NCBI GenBank assembly: GCA_030762175.1 | Contig: CM060831.1 | Location: forward strand, 69,603,001-69,667,000 | Length of the DNA stretch: 64,000 nt | From: Metallyticus violacea | Taxonomy: Eukaryota; Arthropoda; Insecta; Mantodea; Metallyticidae | Direction: 5' to 3' | Shown: positions 11,905-23,113 of the stretch, in pieces | Layout: each line of letters begins with the position of its first letter | How positions within the stretch are numbered: position 1 is the first letter of the stretch | The notes under the pieces: generated by a model | The model's database searches: none | The model's input: only the letters and a program-made list of their open reading frames with translations | Told to the model about the DNA's origin: nothing | Translations under genes and position numbers: made by a program

Positions 11905-12216
11905 TTAACATTTTTAAAAAATTGAGTCAAAATTGTAACATACACACCACTAAAATTCAATAAAATGGAATACTAGTTTCGGGAGCCATCGCTCCTACCA
12001 TCAGTTCCTGGTCGACTGCCGGTCTCGTTGTTTGTGGTAGGTTGATTCATCTCTGGTGGAGGTTTAATGAACTTTTGTATTAGTAAATCACTTGGCGGGA
12101 TTTCGAAATTAAAAACTTTCTCTTTATTCTTCCAAATATACTAGTCTTCCATTTTATTGAATTTTAGTGGTGTGTATGTTACAATTTCGACTCAATTTTT
12201 TAAAAATGTTAATGTT
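11905..12216 (-). mobile_element. Short PLE-derived unit between ~65-bp inverted repeats
   Basis: Inverted arms (about 11905-11975 and 12146-12216) share the core CACCACTAAAATTCAATAAA. Between them the minus strand encodes only the C-terminal tail of a PLE protein (WKNKEKVFNFEIPPSDLL-like) followed by a hammerhead-like motif at 11971-12004. Sequences outside the arms repeat imperfectly (TGTTCTGCAAT at 11853 and 12211), a possible target duplication. There is no RT or endonuclease core, so it could only be non-autonomous. Confidence 0.7.
11971..12004 (-). ncRNA. Hammerhead-like motif
   Basis: Minus strand: CTGATGG, stem GGAG-loop-CTCC, CGAAAC, then TAGTA. A9 of the core is G, which would be expected to weaken or abolish cleavage. 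The rest matches the family seen at PLE ends in this window. Confidence 0.4.
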
Positions 12217-12618
12217 CTGCAATACTTAAAATATTAGTAATGTACCTGAAGGAGTAGGCAATTAATGCAACAGATGAGGATGATTGGCAGCACTCACAAG
12301 TCATAAGGGGTGGGATGTCAACATTGGTTCCTGTTGTTGCAAAATGGAAAACATTCAGAAGAGAACAGCCTGTAAAGTAGCTTTTCTACCAATTCTTAAC
12401 TAACTTCCAAACATTGATGCAGTTTTCCACCCAAAGTCACACACATTAAAAAAACATTCATTGAAAAGAAGTATGAAGAATTCTAATTCCCTTTTTCCTT
12501 CCTATTTTGAAGGAAAGGATCTCCATGTATTTTATGGTTAATTCTAATAAGGAATGGCATAGTAATCTGAATCTTATAGTAACATTTGTTTGTTGGAACA
12601 ACCATTGTTGCAGATTTT

Positions 12619-12885
12619 GAACTGTCATACTGCAGTATCATTATGTGCAGAAGTTATTTATACTGCAGACATGCAAAACTGCAAAATTATTTAGAGGAAG
12701 GTACAGAATTTTCTATTATTCTACTATTATTTGGATCAGACAGTTGCAAATGAACTGTCATACTGCAGTATCACTATGTGCAGAAGTTATTTATACTGCA
12801 GAAATGCAAAACTGCGAAATTATTTAAAGGAAGGTACAGAATTTTCTATTATTCTACTATTATTTGGATCAGACAGTTGCAAATA
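12619..12885. repeat. Direct tandem duplication, two ~133-bp units
   Basis: GAACTGTCATACTGCAGTAT at 12619 recurs at 12752, and the units stay nearly identical to ATCAGACAGTTGCAAAT. It lies inside the mariner composite and is a recent local duplication. Confidence 0.9.
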
Positions 12886-13210
12886 GGATGGGGGCCACAT
12901 AAGGATTGGTGGGCTGCCTTTTGAACAGCCCAGCCCTAGTGCATCCACCATATTCTCCAGACATTGCATCATCAGAGTAACATCTTTTCCTTTCTTTAGA
13001 TAATCAGCTGTGAGGAAAACTTTATTGATCTGGAAATTGCACTGAATGGATTTATTGCATTTATCACAATGGAATTAATAGTCTTCCATTATGTTGGTAG
13101 AAGGTTCTTAATAGCAATGGTTACTATATTTAATACTAAAGATTATTTTGTTCAGATAATGATGCTTTTGAATGTCTAGCCTGAAACATAAAGAACTTTT
13201 CTGATCACCT

Positions 13211-14905
13211 TATATATAGTTATGACTGCAATAAGCAGCTATTCTGTTCAAAAATGGTTATCAGTACATCAACATCATATAAATCAGCTGGATTTTCTGT
13301 GATTACTAAACATGCCCTCACAGATTGTCATGGCATTCATTTTAACAAATCACAAATAGTTGCTAAAATCCAAAGATATTTCATTGTGTCAAAATGGAAA
13401 CTTTGATGATAAAACAACACCTCCATAACATAAAGATAACGGGGTTCTGCTGAAGGAATACTTGAAAACTGATACTCAACAAAAATAATATCCTTTACGG
13501 TCTGCTGTACCTTCCCTCCCATAACAATTCCATTAACACTTACTAAACTGTAAATATCAAACATCATTTCACCTGTGGTCGTATACAAATATTAACTCAT
13601 TTACATTCCATTTAAGATGCTGAGCATAGTTGTCGGAAGAAGCTTTGGTTTTGAAGCAAACCTAAGACCGCAGCACAACAGCTTGGAAGTTTTAAATTTT
13701 AGCAATTTATTGCCAGCCATGAAAGCCTTAGAAATATAAAAAGAAAAGTGCTTTACTCTCTTTCTAAATTAAATAAATCACTAAAACAATTGCAGCATCA
13801 ATACACAGATTATGAATATGCTTTATTTTCATTTGACATCTGTAAATTCATACATGCATGCCAGTTTGGAGCAGAGCGATCTCCAGGCTTGACAGATATG
13901 AAGGTAATGCCCATAATTATTTTCTTTAATATTCATGGTGAAACATTAAAGATGACACAATTTATAGGGAATTGATAAAGCAAATGTGTAATGTAAGTAC
14001 CAGCAGATGTTCTAGGCTTGGAAGACCCAAAGGATCAGGACAAAAAAACTGCTGTAGTGAAATATGTTAACTGTAGTGATTTCATTTTAAAGAGAGAAAT
14101 ATCTCAGAAATATTTTTCTTTTCAGCTTTTACAGAATGTTTTAGAGCAGTGTTAATGCATGAAGGCTTTAAGCAATAGCACACATAATTTTTCACCATAC
14201 TCGTGCCTAAGTATGTGCACATTTGAAATGGTTTTCAATAATAAAGCTTACAAAAAAAACTTTTACTAAAAGCAGTTCTAGAAAAATTCAGTTTTTATTT
14301 CATTACAACTGAAGAGCATTTGTATGTGTGCCCAGCTTTCATATATGTAGTTTTACCAGTGGATTTTCAAATACTTTGTGTTTCACAAATTTACGTTATA
14401 TAGATTTCTGCAGTTCTTTGTGTGCTATTTAGAAACTAAACTAAATAACACACAATAGGTAACAGAAAATTGGAACTAAATAGCAGAGGTTTTAAAAATG
14501 CAGAGTGATTCCAATGAACTATGAACCAGCTATGATGTTTTTTTGCTATACATGTGCACACTGTTTTCCATCAATGACTGGAACAAAGTTCTGGCTGTTA
14601 GTATGGATCTGACTGTGGTTGAATTTCATTCAGTAATTACAAGTGGTGTTTTGTTCTGTATTTAATTGCTAAGGCTCATTATACATTTTTTACTGCACAA
14701 AATTTATTCATGTGTGTTAACTCAGTCAGCTCATCAAGTTCAAAGACAGTAGTAAGAAAGACTTGAGTGTAAAAATTCCAGGCTGTACAATAATCCATAA
14801 TCTTTATAATTAATTTCAGGCCATGGAAAGTGTTCAGTCTGAGAAACCTAACAGACAACTTAGAAATTAAAGTTGTAAATTGGAACTTGCACAGAGAAGC
14901 CAATC
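13211..14905. other. Intron 2, no recognisable element
   Basis: About 1.7 kb. Open frames (for example minus 13337-13588) show no known domain. No TIRs or arrays are seen. Confidence 0.4.
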
Positions 14906-14913
14906 ATATAAAT

Positions 14914-15028
14914 GGTATTGTTGCATGATTCAGTTGAACTACACACTCTTAATGCTTCCCTTACTTGAAGTGAATCAAGTAAGTGAAGCATTAAGAGTGA
15001 GTAGATCAACTGAATCATACATAATATC
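14914..15028. repeat. Foldback repeat (PLE end type)
   Basis: Arms of about 50 bp (14914-14963 and 14980-15028) share TTCAGTTGAACTACACACTC and are separated by a 16-base loop. This is the same arm family as at 10262. The hammerhead centre is absent, so it looks like a deleted PLE terminal repeat. Confidence 0.75.
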
Positions 15029-15239
15029 AATTATAGAGAACTTAGAATTTACATCAAAGAAATATTAGATGATATAGGCCAGTGTATGGAGAATTTTCCT
15101 AAAAAATTACTTAGACATCTTTTACAACAAACAGACACTTCTTATGGTTTTGTACAAAGAGGTATTAAATTTATAGAGTTGAAACCATAAATAAATAACT
15201 GTAGTATATGTGATTACAGTTTTGCATTTCACCTTTTTT

Positions 15240-15545
15240 CAACAGTACTGTGCCACAGATCATGCAGCAAATGCCTTGATGAGAGAACTTGAAAGAGTCA
15301 TTAGTAAGGATTTGTGATTCTCTATGTCCCCCAACCTAATCCCTTGCGATTTTTATCTTTGAGGTAAATTAAAAAATATTGTATACAATACAAACTCCAG
15401 TACCCTGAAAGAATTTAAACAAATTATCTTTTAGGAAACAGCAAGCATTTCTGTATTTGAACTACAGTGAGTGATGGATAGTTTTTAAAGATGTCAAAAT
15501 ATATGGACAATGACAGTGGCCAATTATAGCATCTTTTTTTAAGTT
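15240..15545 (+). mobile_element. Tc1/mariner-superfamily transposase C-terminal relic
   Basis: Translation with stops resembles the end of an IS630-Tc1-mariner DDE domain: AANALMRELERVISK, then NLIPCDFYL-GKLKN and STLKEFKQII, matching the usual SPDLTPCDFYLWG.LK and TL.ELK.I pattern. Only the last third is present. Confidence 0.55.
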
Positions 15546-16439
15546 GGTAAGTAAAAACTTTTAAAATAAATAAAGGAAACTGTTGTATGATGGTTGTGTC
15601 AGCACCACTATGATATCCACAGGTAGCATGCAATGCTGCTGTCGCCCATAGGCAAAACATCACAAATTGGTTTATAGTTCATTGAGTCTTGAGTACATTC
15701 TAGTTTAGTTAGGAACAAACATATATCCAAAAATTATTTTTGTTTCTATTCTTAAAAAAATTTTTTTACAGTCATTCCAGTAAAAAAGCCGAAAATGTCT
15801 ATTATGCTTAACAGCAGTACCAGTAATTATAGTATTAGTTATGGCAGTAACCAGTAGTGTGTATAAACAGACACAATGCAGTACATTCCTAAATTTTAGC
15901 CACATTTTTCTCCAGTTCTGTAGGAATAGCCAGCTTAGATAAAAGCTCTGTATTTTTTTAATTCATCGAAAATAAAAGAGTTTGGTACTAAATCATGGGT
16001 CTATAACTGTGGCCTATACCGCTAGAAAACTTTGTGGACCATAGAACAGTAGCTGAAATGGAAATCTTTATATGCATAAGAGGAAGATAAAATATGAGCT
16101 TTACTTCATATGTCACATCATATCACCCTGTTTTTCACTTTCATAACCATCTGCAATTTTGTAGACAGCAAATCTGCATATTTGTAAATTGTTTTTTGCC
16201 CATGTGTTGCCTAACTTCTTCAGCATATGTTGTAGCTCCTTGGTGTCTATATCTCTTGAATCTTAATTCATCTGGTTCCAAGTATTTTAAGAAGGATTCA
16301 GGTTAAATGGTTTACCTGGCATTAAAGTAATTATATATGGACAATTTGAAATGTTTTTAAATGAAGTTTAGAAAGGAATTAAATTATTAGTTTGAAGTGC
16401 TAATTGCAAATCATGTAATTAAATTACTGAATGACTGAG
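15546..16439. other. Intron 2, no recognisable element
   Basis: AT-rich intron. Nothing I can assign. Confidence 0.4.
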
Positions 16440-16640
16440 CCAAACTCACATTCTTGTGACTGCACTTGTTTGTATTTAAAACATGTTTCCCAGATCATAT
16501 TCTTTATTCTCAGCTAATTGTTGACTCTTAGCTTAGGATACAGACGATGGTCTGCAAAACATATTTTAAAAACAAACAAGTAAAGCCACAAGACTGTGTA
16601 GTTTGACTCAGTCATATAATAATTTAATTAAGGAATTAAG
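16440..16640 (+). repeat. PLE terminal-repeat foldback with degraded hammerhead motif
   Basis: CACTTGTTTGTATTTAAAAC near 16464 is the inverse of TTTTAAAAACAAACAAGTAAAG near 16565. A motif like the one at 62428 (GGATACAGACGATGGTCTGC then AAAACAT) precedes the right arm, and the unit ends in GTGTAGTTTGACTCAGTC, a diverged copy of the arm at 62500. Confidence 0.55.
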
Positions 16641-17135
16641 TCTTTGAAATTCTTTTTATTTTTCAACATAGTTTCCCTTAACATTAATGCTCCTTGCCCA
16701 ACAATGTTTCAAAATCTTTTTAATATTATGGCAATCAGATTTCTTCAAGCAGAAAATTTTTCATTCGCTGATTTAAGGTCTTCATGTATGAAAATCTCTT
16801 ACCAATGAGGAAATTTTTCAGCTTTGGGAAGAAATGAAAGTCTGGTGAAACCAAAACAGTTGAATAAGGCTAATGGAACAGCAAATTATATTTGAATTCA
16901 ATTATTTTCACCATTGCAATGGCTCATGTGGAAACAGGGATTGTCTTAGATAAAAATTTCTTTCTTCTTTGGCATTCTAAGCCTTTTCTTGCATGTTTTT
17001 TCTTCAGTTGGTCCAGAAAGTTGTATAATATCCTTCAGTAATGGTTGTACTAGCAGAAAGATAGCCAATGAGGGTGACTTCTTTAGCATCCCAGAAAAGT
17101 GAAACTATAATACTGCTTAGATGGCTATCTTTGGC
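16640..17135 (-). mobile_element. Mariner transposase C-terminal relic
   Basis: Minus-strand translation with frameshifts: FWDAKEVTLIGYLSASTTIT, then YYTTF, a PDFHFFPKLKNFLIGKRFSY-like block and a final NVKGNYVEK. This is the standard C-terminal order of mariner transposases. The N-terminal half is missing. Confidence 0.65.
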
Positions 17136-17514
17136 AATGGAGGAAAATAATTATTTTATTGTTTTTACTGTAGTTTTGATTCTGGTGTATAATTAATACA
17201 TATTTTATAATTTGTCAGGAACTAGTGCATAAAACTCTTATTGCTCTGGAAATTTCTGAACTATGAAATTAGTTGAAATTTTTGAATTAGGGTGTTAGTG
17301 GCTGCAATTCCATCTGGCAGACAATTTTTTCATGCATAATTCCTCCAACAAAATGTGATATACTCATTCATTTTAAAATAACTACAGCTTAAACAATTTA
17401 AGCCATCTTTAATTGGCAGTTTTCCAATAACGTGCATGCTTTTTCAATAATTCACATGTTGCAGTACATCGTGGCCATCCTCCATGAGAGTCACCTACAA
17501 GCTCTCACAACCTC

Positions 17515-18550
17515 AAATTATAATTTTGAACAGATAATCCAATTTCACTAATTTTGTTCCACTTACTTGGACATGTTTCAAAGGCTGTTGCCTTCATCTG
17601 CAGCATGGTTCCACTGTTAGTTTCCCAACAAGGTATTCCTTTATAAATTTGGTAATGAAGTTATTGTTGTTTAAAAGATCAATATAAACTAAATTTACTT
17701 TAATCAAAAATGTTAAATTTACTTTGATTCTGTTTATGAATATATTCTCCCATACTGTTAATTATATGGAGTGCTTTTAAGAGTTTTGGTTCATTTTGGA
17801 TTTTTTTTGTATGCCTGAAATGGTATGTTATTGCTTATTCATCCATATGTTTATATTTCTCATATGTTCCTTAAACCATAGGGAAATGTTTCTTTTTGTT
17901 TTACCTATATATTTCATATTGCAATCTTTGTAACTGAATTTGTAAATGCTTGATTGTTTTCTGGTGGATTTTGTCTTTTATGTTGGTTTTTAGGTGGTTT
18001 TTAAAATTCTATTTGTTTATTGGAGCCAAAATAATGTTGACAACTTTAAATATTTTCTGGAATTTTTATGTGCCGATGAATGGAATGTGACTTTTTTGTG
18101 CATATGATCTCTTTTGTAACCTTTTAGTGTCATGATGTCCTTTTTTTAATTGCTGTATTTTCTTATTGATCAGTCTATTGTGTAGCCATTTTTCTGTGCT
18201 ATCTATGATCTTTTGATTTTGATTTGTATTTTGTCTTGCTTATTGGTAGATTTGTTATGAGAATTTGAGGCTGTTGATTATTGGAAAATGTATGATATTT
18301 TTTTGGTTTTGGCTGTTTAAATGTATGGGTATCTTTTCTCAATATGCCACATTCTTGTATATTGCCATTTTTTATGATTTTTATATCCAGGAAGGGAAGA
18401 ACATTAATATTTTCTATTTACAGATTGTGAAGTTAACAGTGTTGTCATGTAAGTTGAGTAATTTTATTGCATTCTTTCCATTTTTCATTCACTATTGCAA
18501 GAACATCATCTACATAATAGTACGAAAACTGAAGACAGTCTGCTAGGGAA
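17515..18550 (-). mobile_element. Penelope-like element relic (RT YVDD and GIY-YIG remnants)
   Basis: Minus strand reads, in order: the RT catalytic core FSYYYVDDVLAIVNEK (about 18495-18540), ENINVLPFLDIKI, the linker with LITNLPISKQDK, a FHSSAHKNSRKYLK-like segment, and a GIY-YIG piece (YIGKTKRNIS, FKEHMRNI). The 3' terminal repeat has a hammerhead-like motif at 17570-17604. Stops and frameshifts are frequent. Confidence 0.75.
17570..17604 (-). ncRNA. Hammerhead-ribozyme-like core
   Basis: Minus strand: CTGCAGA, stem AAGGC-AACA-GCCTT, GAAAC, ATGTCC. The core differs from consensus at A6 (C here), so it is probably inactive. Flanks (AAGTAAGTGGAACAAAATTAG) match the copies at 3461 and 34184. 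Confidence 0.45.
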
Positions 18551-18755
18551 GTAATCAGCCATTTATGAAATCAGTTACAAAGACTGCATTATGAAATATG
18601 TGGGCAAAACAAAAAGAAATGCCCTATAGTTTAAGGAACACATGAGAAATTAAATATAAACATATGAAGAAATCAGCATACCATGTACCATTTCTCCCCC
18701 CCTCCAAAAAGCACCAATTCCAAAATGAGCCAAAACCCATAGAATTAACAGTTTG

Positions 18756-18795
<40 letters not shown>

Positions 18796-18960
18796 AACAT
18801 AGTTTCAAACATCATCACCACCAAGTTTGTAAAATCTATAAAATGACATCTGAATACCATACTGGGAAGTTGATGGAACAAAATTACTGAACTTGAGTTA
18901 TTTCCTCATAATAAAATTGCATAATTATACCAATTTTCACTGTGAAAATTCCTGCTATTT
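18551..18960 (+). mobile_element. Penelope-like element GIY-YIG fragment, opposite orientation
   Basis: Plus-strand relic of the GIY-YIG tail (NKKKCPIV-like, GTHEKLNI, then a WENIF-equivalent replaced by a repeat). It lies tail-to-tail with the minus-strand PLE before it. A (GAT)n microsatellite of about 13 units (18757-18795) has expanded in it, giving a spurious poly-Asp/Met frame. Confidence 0.55.
18757..18795. repeat. (GAT)n microsatellite
   Basis: About 13 uninterrupted GAT units within a PLE fragment. Open frames through it on both strands are artefacts of the repeat. Confidence 0.95.
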
Positions 18961-19369
18961 AAAACTACACTACTTGAACTTGTTTAGAAGGAATTTTTCT
19001 TCACCATGCATGAATCCATGCTCATAATGAAAGCAACCACCTTTGAAACATGACCAAATAAGTAGGTGAAAATGAGTGATATCTAATCAAATTATAATTT
19101 AATATTACATTTCACAGTGAACATTTCCACAAACAAAAAAGTCCAACAATCTTGAGTTGTTCTGTTAAAACCAATTAAAAATGATTAAGCAGAGTTTCAT
19201 TAAGTTTTTCTCATACCAATATTAATGGCTTTCAAATCTCCATTATAGATAAATTAACATTTAATGTTAGTTCATTATATGCATGTCCAGATGGCCTTCT
19301 TCAGAAGCATAATTATTGCCTGATGTTGTATATTTTCTAATAAATATGTACGTGTGTGCGGTACAATTA

Positions 19370-20260
19370 GCTTATGGAAGATCAGTAGCTCAGAGTTACA
19401 GAAATAGCAGCAAGGTTGGGCCTTTCTAAAACAACATTCCTTCAATTATTCATGAACATTTAAACATGAATATGGTTAGTGCAAGATGGGTGCTTCGATT
19501 TCTTTCCTCAGTCCAAAAGCAAAAACGATTCGTTTGTTTTGTCAGGAATTTTTGGAACTCTGCCAGGCAACAAGAGAGAAGTTCTGCACACCATTGTTAC
19601 AGGAGATGAAACTATGGTCCTCTACTACGATCCCTTGTCCAAAAGAGAACCATTGGAGTGGCGTATACCTGGCAAAGCACCACCTCTAAAATCCAAGGTC
19701 ACTCAGTCAACCAAGGAGGTCATGGCCACAATCTTTTGGGACTATGAAGGAATACTCTTCATTGACTTCAAGGAGAGGAACACCATAGTACTATGCTGGC
19801 CTACTGCACAGAGTACGTGCTTCCATCAAAGAGAAAAGGGGAGGAAAGCTGAGTGATTGTGTGGGCCTTCTTCATGACAACTCGCCTGTGCACACAGCTC
19901 TTCTGGCAAAGGAGTCTGTGAAGAAATGTGTCTTCACAGAGATCGACAATCCACCCCTACAGCTAAGATCTAGCTCCCAGTGACTATTTCCTCTTCTCAA
20001 ACTCAAGAAGGACCTTCCAGAAAGGAAATTTAAGTGTGACAAAGAAGTGATGGATGTTGAATATGCCCATTTTGCAGACAAGTCTTCTGACTATTTTTGG
20101 AGGGGGATTGAAATGTTATTTGGAGTAAGCCCTTCTTTTGTGAAGAACTTAACAGCTCAAAACTCCATTTTGAACCACAATCTTCTACACATAGCTTTCT
20201 TTGTGCAACTATATCTGAACAACTGAACATGGCAGGGTGGAAGTTACAGATACAATTATT
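19370..20260 (+). mobile_element. Mariner transposase relic
   Basis: The frame at 19479-19856 and its shifted continuations read IVTGDETMVLYYDPLS (first catalytic Asp), KEVMATIFWDYEGILFIDF, a CVGLLHDNSPVHTALL block (second Asp, around 19858-19905), then a DYFLF/LKKDL..RKFKCDKEVMD C-terminus. Two or three frameshifts separate these blocks. An upstream piece (HEHLNMNMVSARWV) fits the linker after the HTH. No TIRs were confirmed. Confidence 0.75.
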
Positions 20261-21724
20261 TACTTAACAGATAAGATTTTTGTGAAGGCTATAATCCATA
20301 TCAGTGAGACCAGAAACTTATGAAGCTACCAACATAGATGCTATTATGTTGTTATGGTACCTTTGTAGGCTTGTCTCTTAGCCATTTTCATATTGTGGCT
20401 GTGACATTGTCAAATCTCATTAAATTGCATCCAAAGAGCAAAGAGATGGAAACAGAAGATGCAAGATCTGGGGTAAAGAACTTTAGTCACATCTCTTTGA
20501 GGAGTTGAAGCTGCTTATTCAACTTTCAGAGCTATCTGATTCACTACAACAATAAATCAATAATTTTTATAATCCCTTTAGTCTCAGGAGAATATGTCCA
20601 TAACTTTACAAGCTGAGGCTGTTGTCTTCATTTTTTTTTTCCAAGGACAAGTTTAATAATGCCACTCTTAGGATTTCTTCAGGTCTTAGGCCTGAAGTGA
20701 TGCATCTATTTTTCATATCCCATTACAATACTGGGCAAGAAATTATCACCTTGAGCCTGATGATGAGCAATCTCTGAATTAATAATGGTTCTGTGTTTCC
20801 TTTGATAAGCCGTTACATTCTGCAAGATCCATTTAGCACAAATCTTTGAATATTCTAACTGATGTATAATTTTTTACCATTTTTAAAGAGATATTAGGTT
20901 AAACAGTAAGTTGTTAGTTGCTGTTTACCATTTATCCTGAATAAAAGTATGCATATTCTATTATTGCAGGTTTGATTTAGGTATGTGGTTGCCCAGTGCT
21001 TGGGTAATCAGTGCAAGTGTCTTTTTGTCCAGCAACTGACTTTACTTTTATCCATGTCATCTCCCCAAACACATTTCTTAAGCATATCTGAATACTTAAT
21101 AGCCTCATTTTTCACTAAAAAACATTAAATGAATACTCTTTGTTTATCATATATTCCTGTTTAATTATTTTACATTACTTTATTTTGAAAATTAACTACA
21201 GCACTACCACATTGCAGAAGAAGATGAACATGATAGAGTGTGTGAAAGTAAAAATATTCTATACATATTTTTTTCTCTCAAGATAAACACCAAGAAAAAT
21301 GCTTTTTATTAATTATTGAATGCCCCTTATAAAATATTTATAAATACAGATTTGCCTACTATTTCAGATTGTCCTCCATTATTTCTGATTTCCTCCCCAC
21401 CATTACAGATTACGGTTGAAGGTGAATTTATCATAGAAAAGAACAATTATTTTGACAAAAAAAATTCTGGAAAGGGGAAAAAAAAAGTCAACCCTGCTTC
21501 TTTCTGTGCACATCAATTGGCAAATAATCAGGGGATAAAATGGTCACTTCCATTCAGTACAGTTGCTGGTGTTACAAACTTAGTAGAACATAGATGACTT
21601 TTTTCAGTGTTAGTGTGTGTGCCACGTTTATCTATTAGGTGTGTAATTGGTTGTAATTAGAGTACTTTAATCAGAATTGAAAGAGATGTACACAATTTCC
21701 TTCTGGAAAGAGGAGTAAATGGGG
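20261..21724. other. Intron 2, no recognisable element
   Basis: About 1.5 kb. The frame at 21316-21597 has no domain that I know. The minus strand near 20420-20660 may hold a faint transposase trace, too weak to call. Confidence 0.35.
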
Positions 21725-22803
21725 GGACCTGTTATCACCAAAGCTCTTTACAAGCATACTGGAGAGTCTACTTCACAAAATAGAATGAGAAAATGAATAC
21801 GGAATCAACATAGATGGAGTAAGACTAACACAAAGTTTGCAGATGACATAATTTTGATAGCAGAAACAACTAAGAGATTGGAACAAATGCTAAAAGATCT
21901 AGAAAAAGTGAGCATGGAAGGGGACCTAAAAATGAATCCCAAGAAAAAAGTTAATGATCAATGATATGGCGATAGCAATAAACATCAATGAAAATCTGTT
22001 CAACTATGCACTGGGAATAAATGGGCCAAAACTTAATCATCCACATGAACATCGATAACAACATCAAAAAAAGGATAGGATAAGCCTGTGAGAAATTTTG
22101 GAGTCTGAAGCTTATCCTGATAGACACATTTCTGAGGACGAGTCTAAAAGCAGAGGTGCTCAAAAAATTGCTACCATTTCTGTTGTATGGCAGCCAAACT
22201 GGAGCATTAAACAGGAGAACAAAACTCATGATACAGATCTGCCAGAGAAAGATTTTTTTTAATATTGTTTAATGTCCGTTTTTACTACTGAAGCACCACA
22301 AGTGCTGGACACTGATGATACATAGATGAAATGATATATTGGGAAAGAATTTTTTTAAAGCCTAAGCTTTAGGGTATCTCCCTGGCATTTGCCATTTATG
22401 AGGACTGAGGAAAGCGCAAAAAACCTGTCAGGAGGACGGTCCTGGAGGGATTCAAACCCCAGATCTCCTGCTCGCAAGTCTGTACCTTAATGACCTCAGG
22501 CACCCATGGTGGACCAGAGAAAGATGGAGCAAAAGATACAAGTGACAAGGTAGGACAGAATATGGAATGAGGACCTAATGAGAGACACAATCAATGCAGC
22601 AGAATGCCTCAAATAACAGTGGGGCAGCCACATGGCAAAGATGGATGGAACCAGGTGGACCTACAGAGTATACAATCGGTATCCAGGATTGGCAAGAGGC
22701 ATGTGGGCAGGTGGAGAACCAGGTGGGGTGATATGTTCAAGCACCAGATGGGGAATCAGTAGACAAGACAAGCAAGAAGCAAGGAATGATGGAAGAAATT
22801 GAC
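21725..22803 (+). mobile_element. RTE-like LINE fragment carrying a SINE
   Basis: Broken + strand frames read ENEYGINIDGVRLTQ, then FADDIILIAETTKRLEQML (RT catalytic FADD, about 21839-21900) and KMNPKKK. After the SINE at 22254-22513 come IWNEDLMRDTIN, AECLK, WGSHMAKMDGTRW and GMWAGGEPG. This is the post-RT C-terminus usual for RTE-type elements of insects. The 5' part is absent. Confidence 0.7.
22254..22513 (-). mobile_element. tRNA-derived SINE, family 2, with perfect 12-bp TSD
   Basis: The minus strand begins with a tRNA Leu/Ser-like head: A box GGGTGCCTGAGGTCATTAAGG (B box GGTTTGAATCC nearby). A body shared with four other copies follows, and an A-rich end appears as T on +. It is flanked by CCAGAGAAAGAT at 22242-22253 and 22514-22525, so the exact insertion into the LINE is defined. 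Confidence 0.92.
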
Positions 22804-22813
22804 AATGAAGCTT

Positions 22814-23113
22814 TTTGATTTGTTTTATTTATGGACGCTCTTTCACATCTCAGGTCATCAGCGTCTATTTCTATTCAGAACGTGAAACGGCCGACAAATT
22901 TTGCTCAGAGTCCTCTTCTTTCAGGCTTGAGGTTATTTTTCGTGCCGTAAATGTACGACACGGGACCCACGGCTTTACTTCCCTTCCAAGGGAAGCCATA
23001 TTTAGGATTTTTATGCCCCAAAAAAATCCATCGACCCTGGCCGGGTTTGAAACCGCAATCTTGGGTTTAGAAGGCAAGTATGGTTACCACTACACCACCA
23101 GGACCGACATAAC
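22814..23113 (-). mobile_element. tRNA-derived SINE, family 1, with TSD
   Basis: Complete copy: tRNA-like head at 23035-23105 (B box GGTTTGAAACC on +) and body with GTACGACACGGGACCCACGG at 22948-22967. It is flanked by ACAATGAAGCTT (22802-22813) and ACAATGGAGCTT (23114-23125), a 12-bp duplication with one difference. Open frames inside it are not genes. Confidence 0.9.

Larger units (their letters stand above)
9417..13210 (+). mobile_element. Mariner transposon relic inflated by nested insertions
   Basis: Three collinear + strand pieces make one mariner transposase. The N-terminal HTH half is at 9595-9999 (AQKICQIFNADARNDHRYAR, GRRIIMDNKVLL, then WVPHNL-like and NPFLDG). The middle is at 11462-11845 (GWQPMNLSPN, QKKVMLCVW, ELLPANQTINA, HNNAKPHTAKVAYE, where the usual catalytic Asp of HDNA is Asn). 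The C-terminus is at 12905-13130 (ALVHPPYSPDIASSE then HLFLSLDN). Imperfect TIRs lie at 9417-9438 (AGTTGACCAAAAAAGTTCTG) and 13190-13210 (reverse complement AGGTGATCAGAAAAGTTCTT), each beside TA. A normal mariner is about 1.3 kb. Insertions at about 10001-11450 and 11905-12216, a duplication at 12619-12885, and probably more, explain the 3.8 kb. Confidence 0.7.

Noticed and set aside
13337..13588. 83-codon minus-strand frame
   Set aside because: No recognisable domain or conserved pattern; not enough to call a gene.
18624..18881. Frames with poly-Asp or poly-Ser runs
   Set aside because: Produced by the (GAT)n microsatellite within a PLE fragment.
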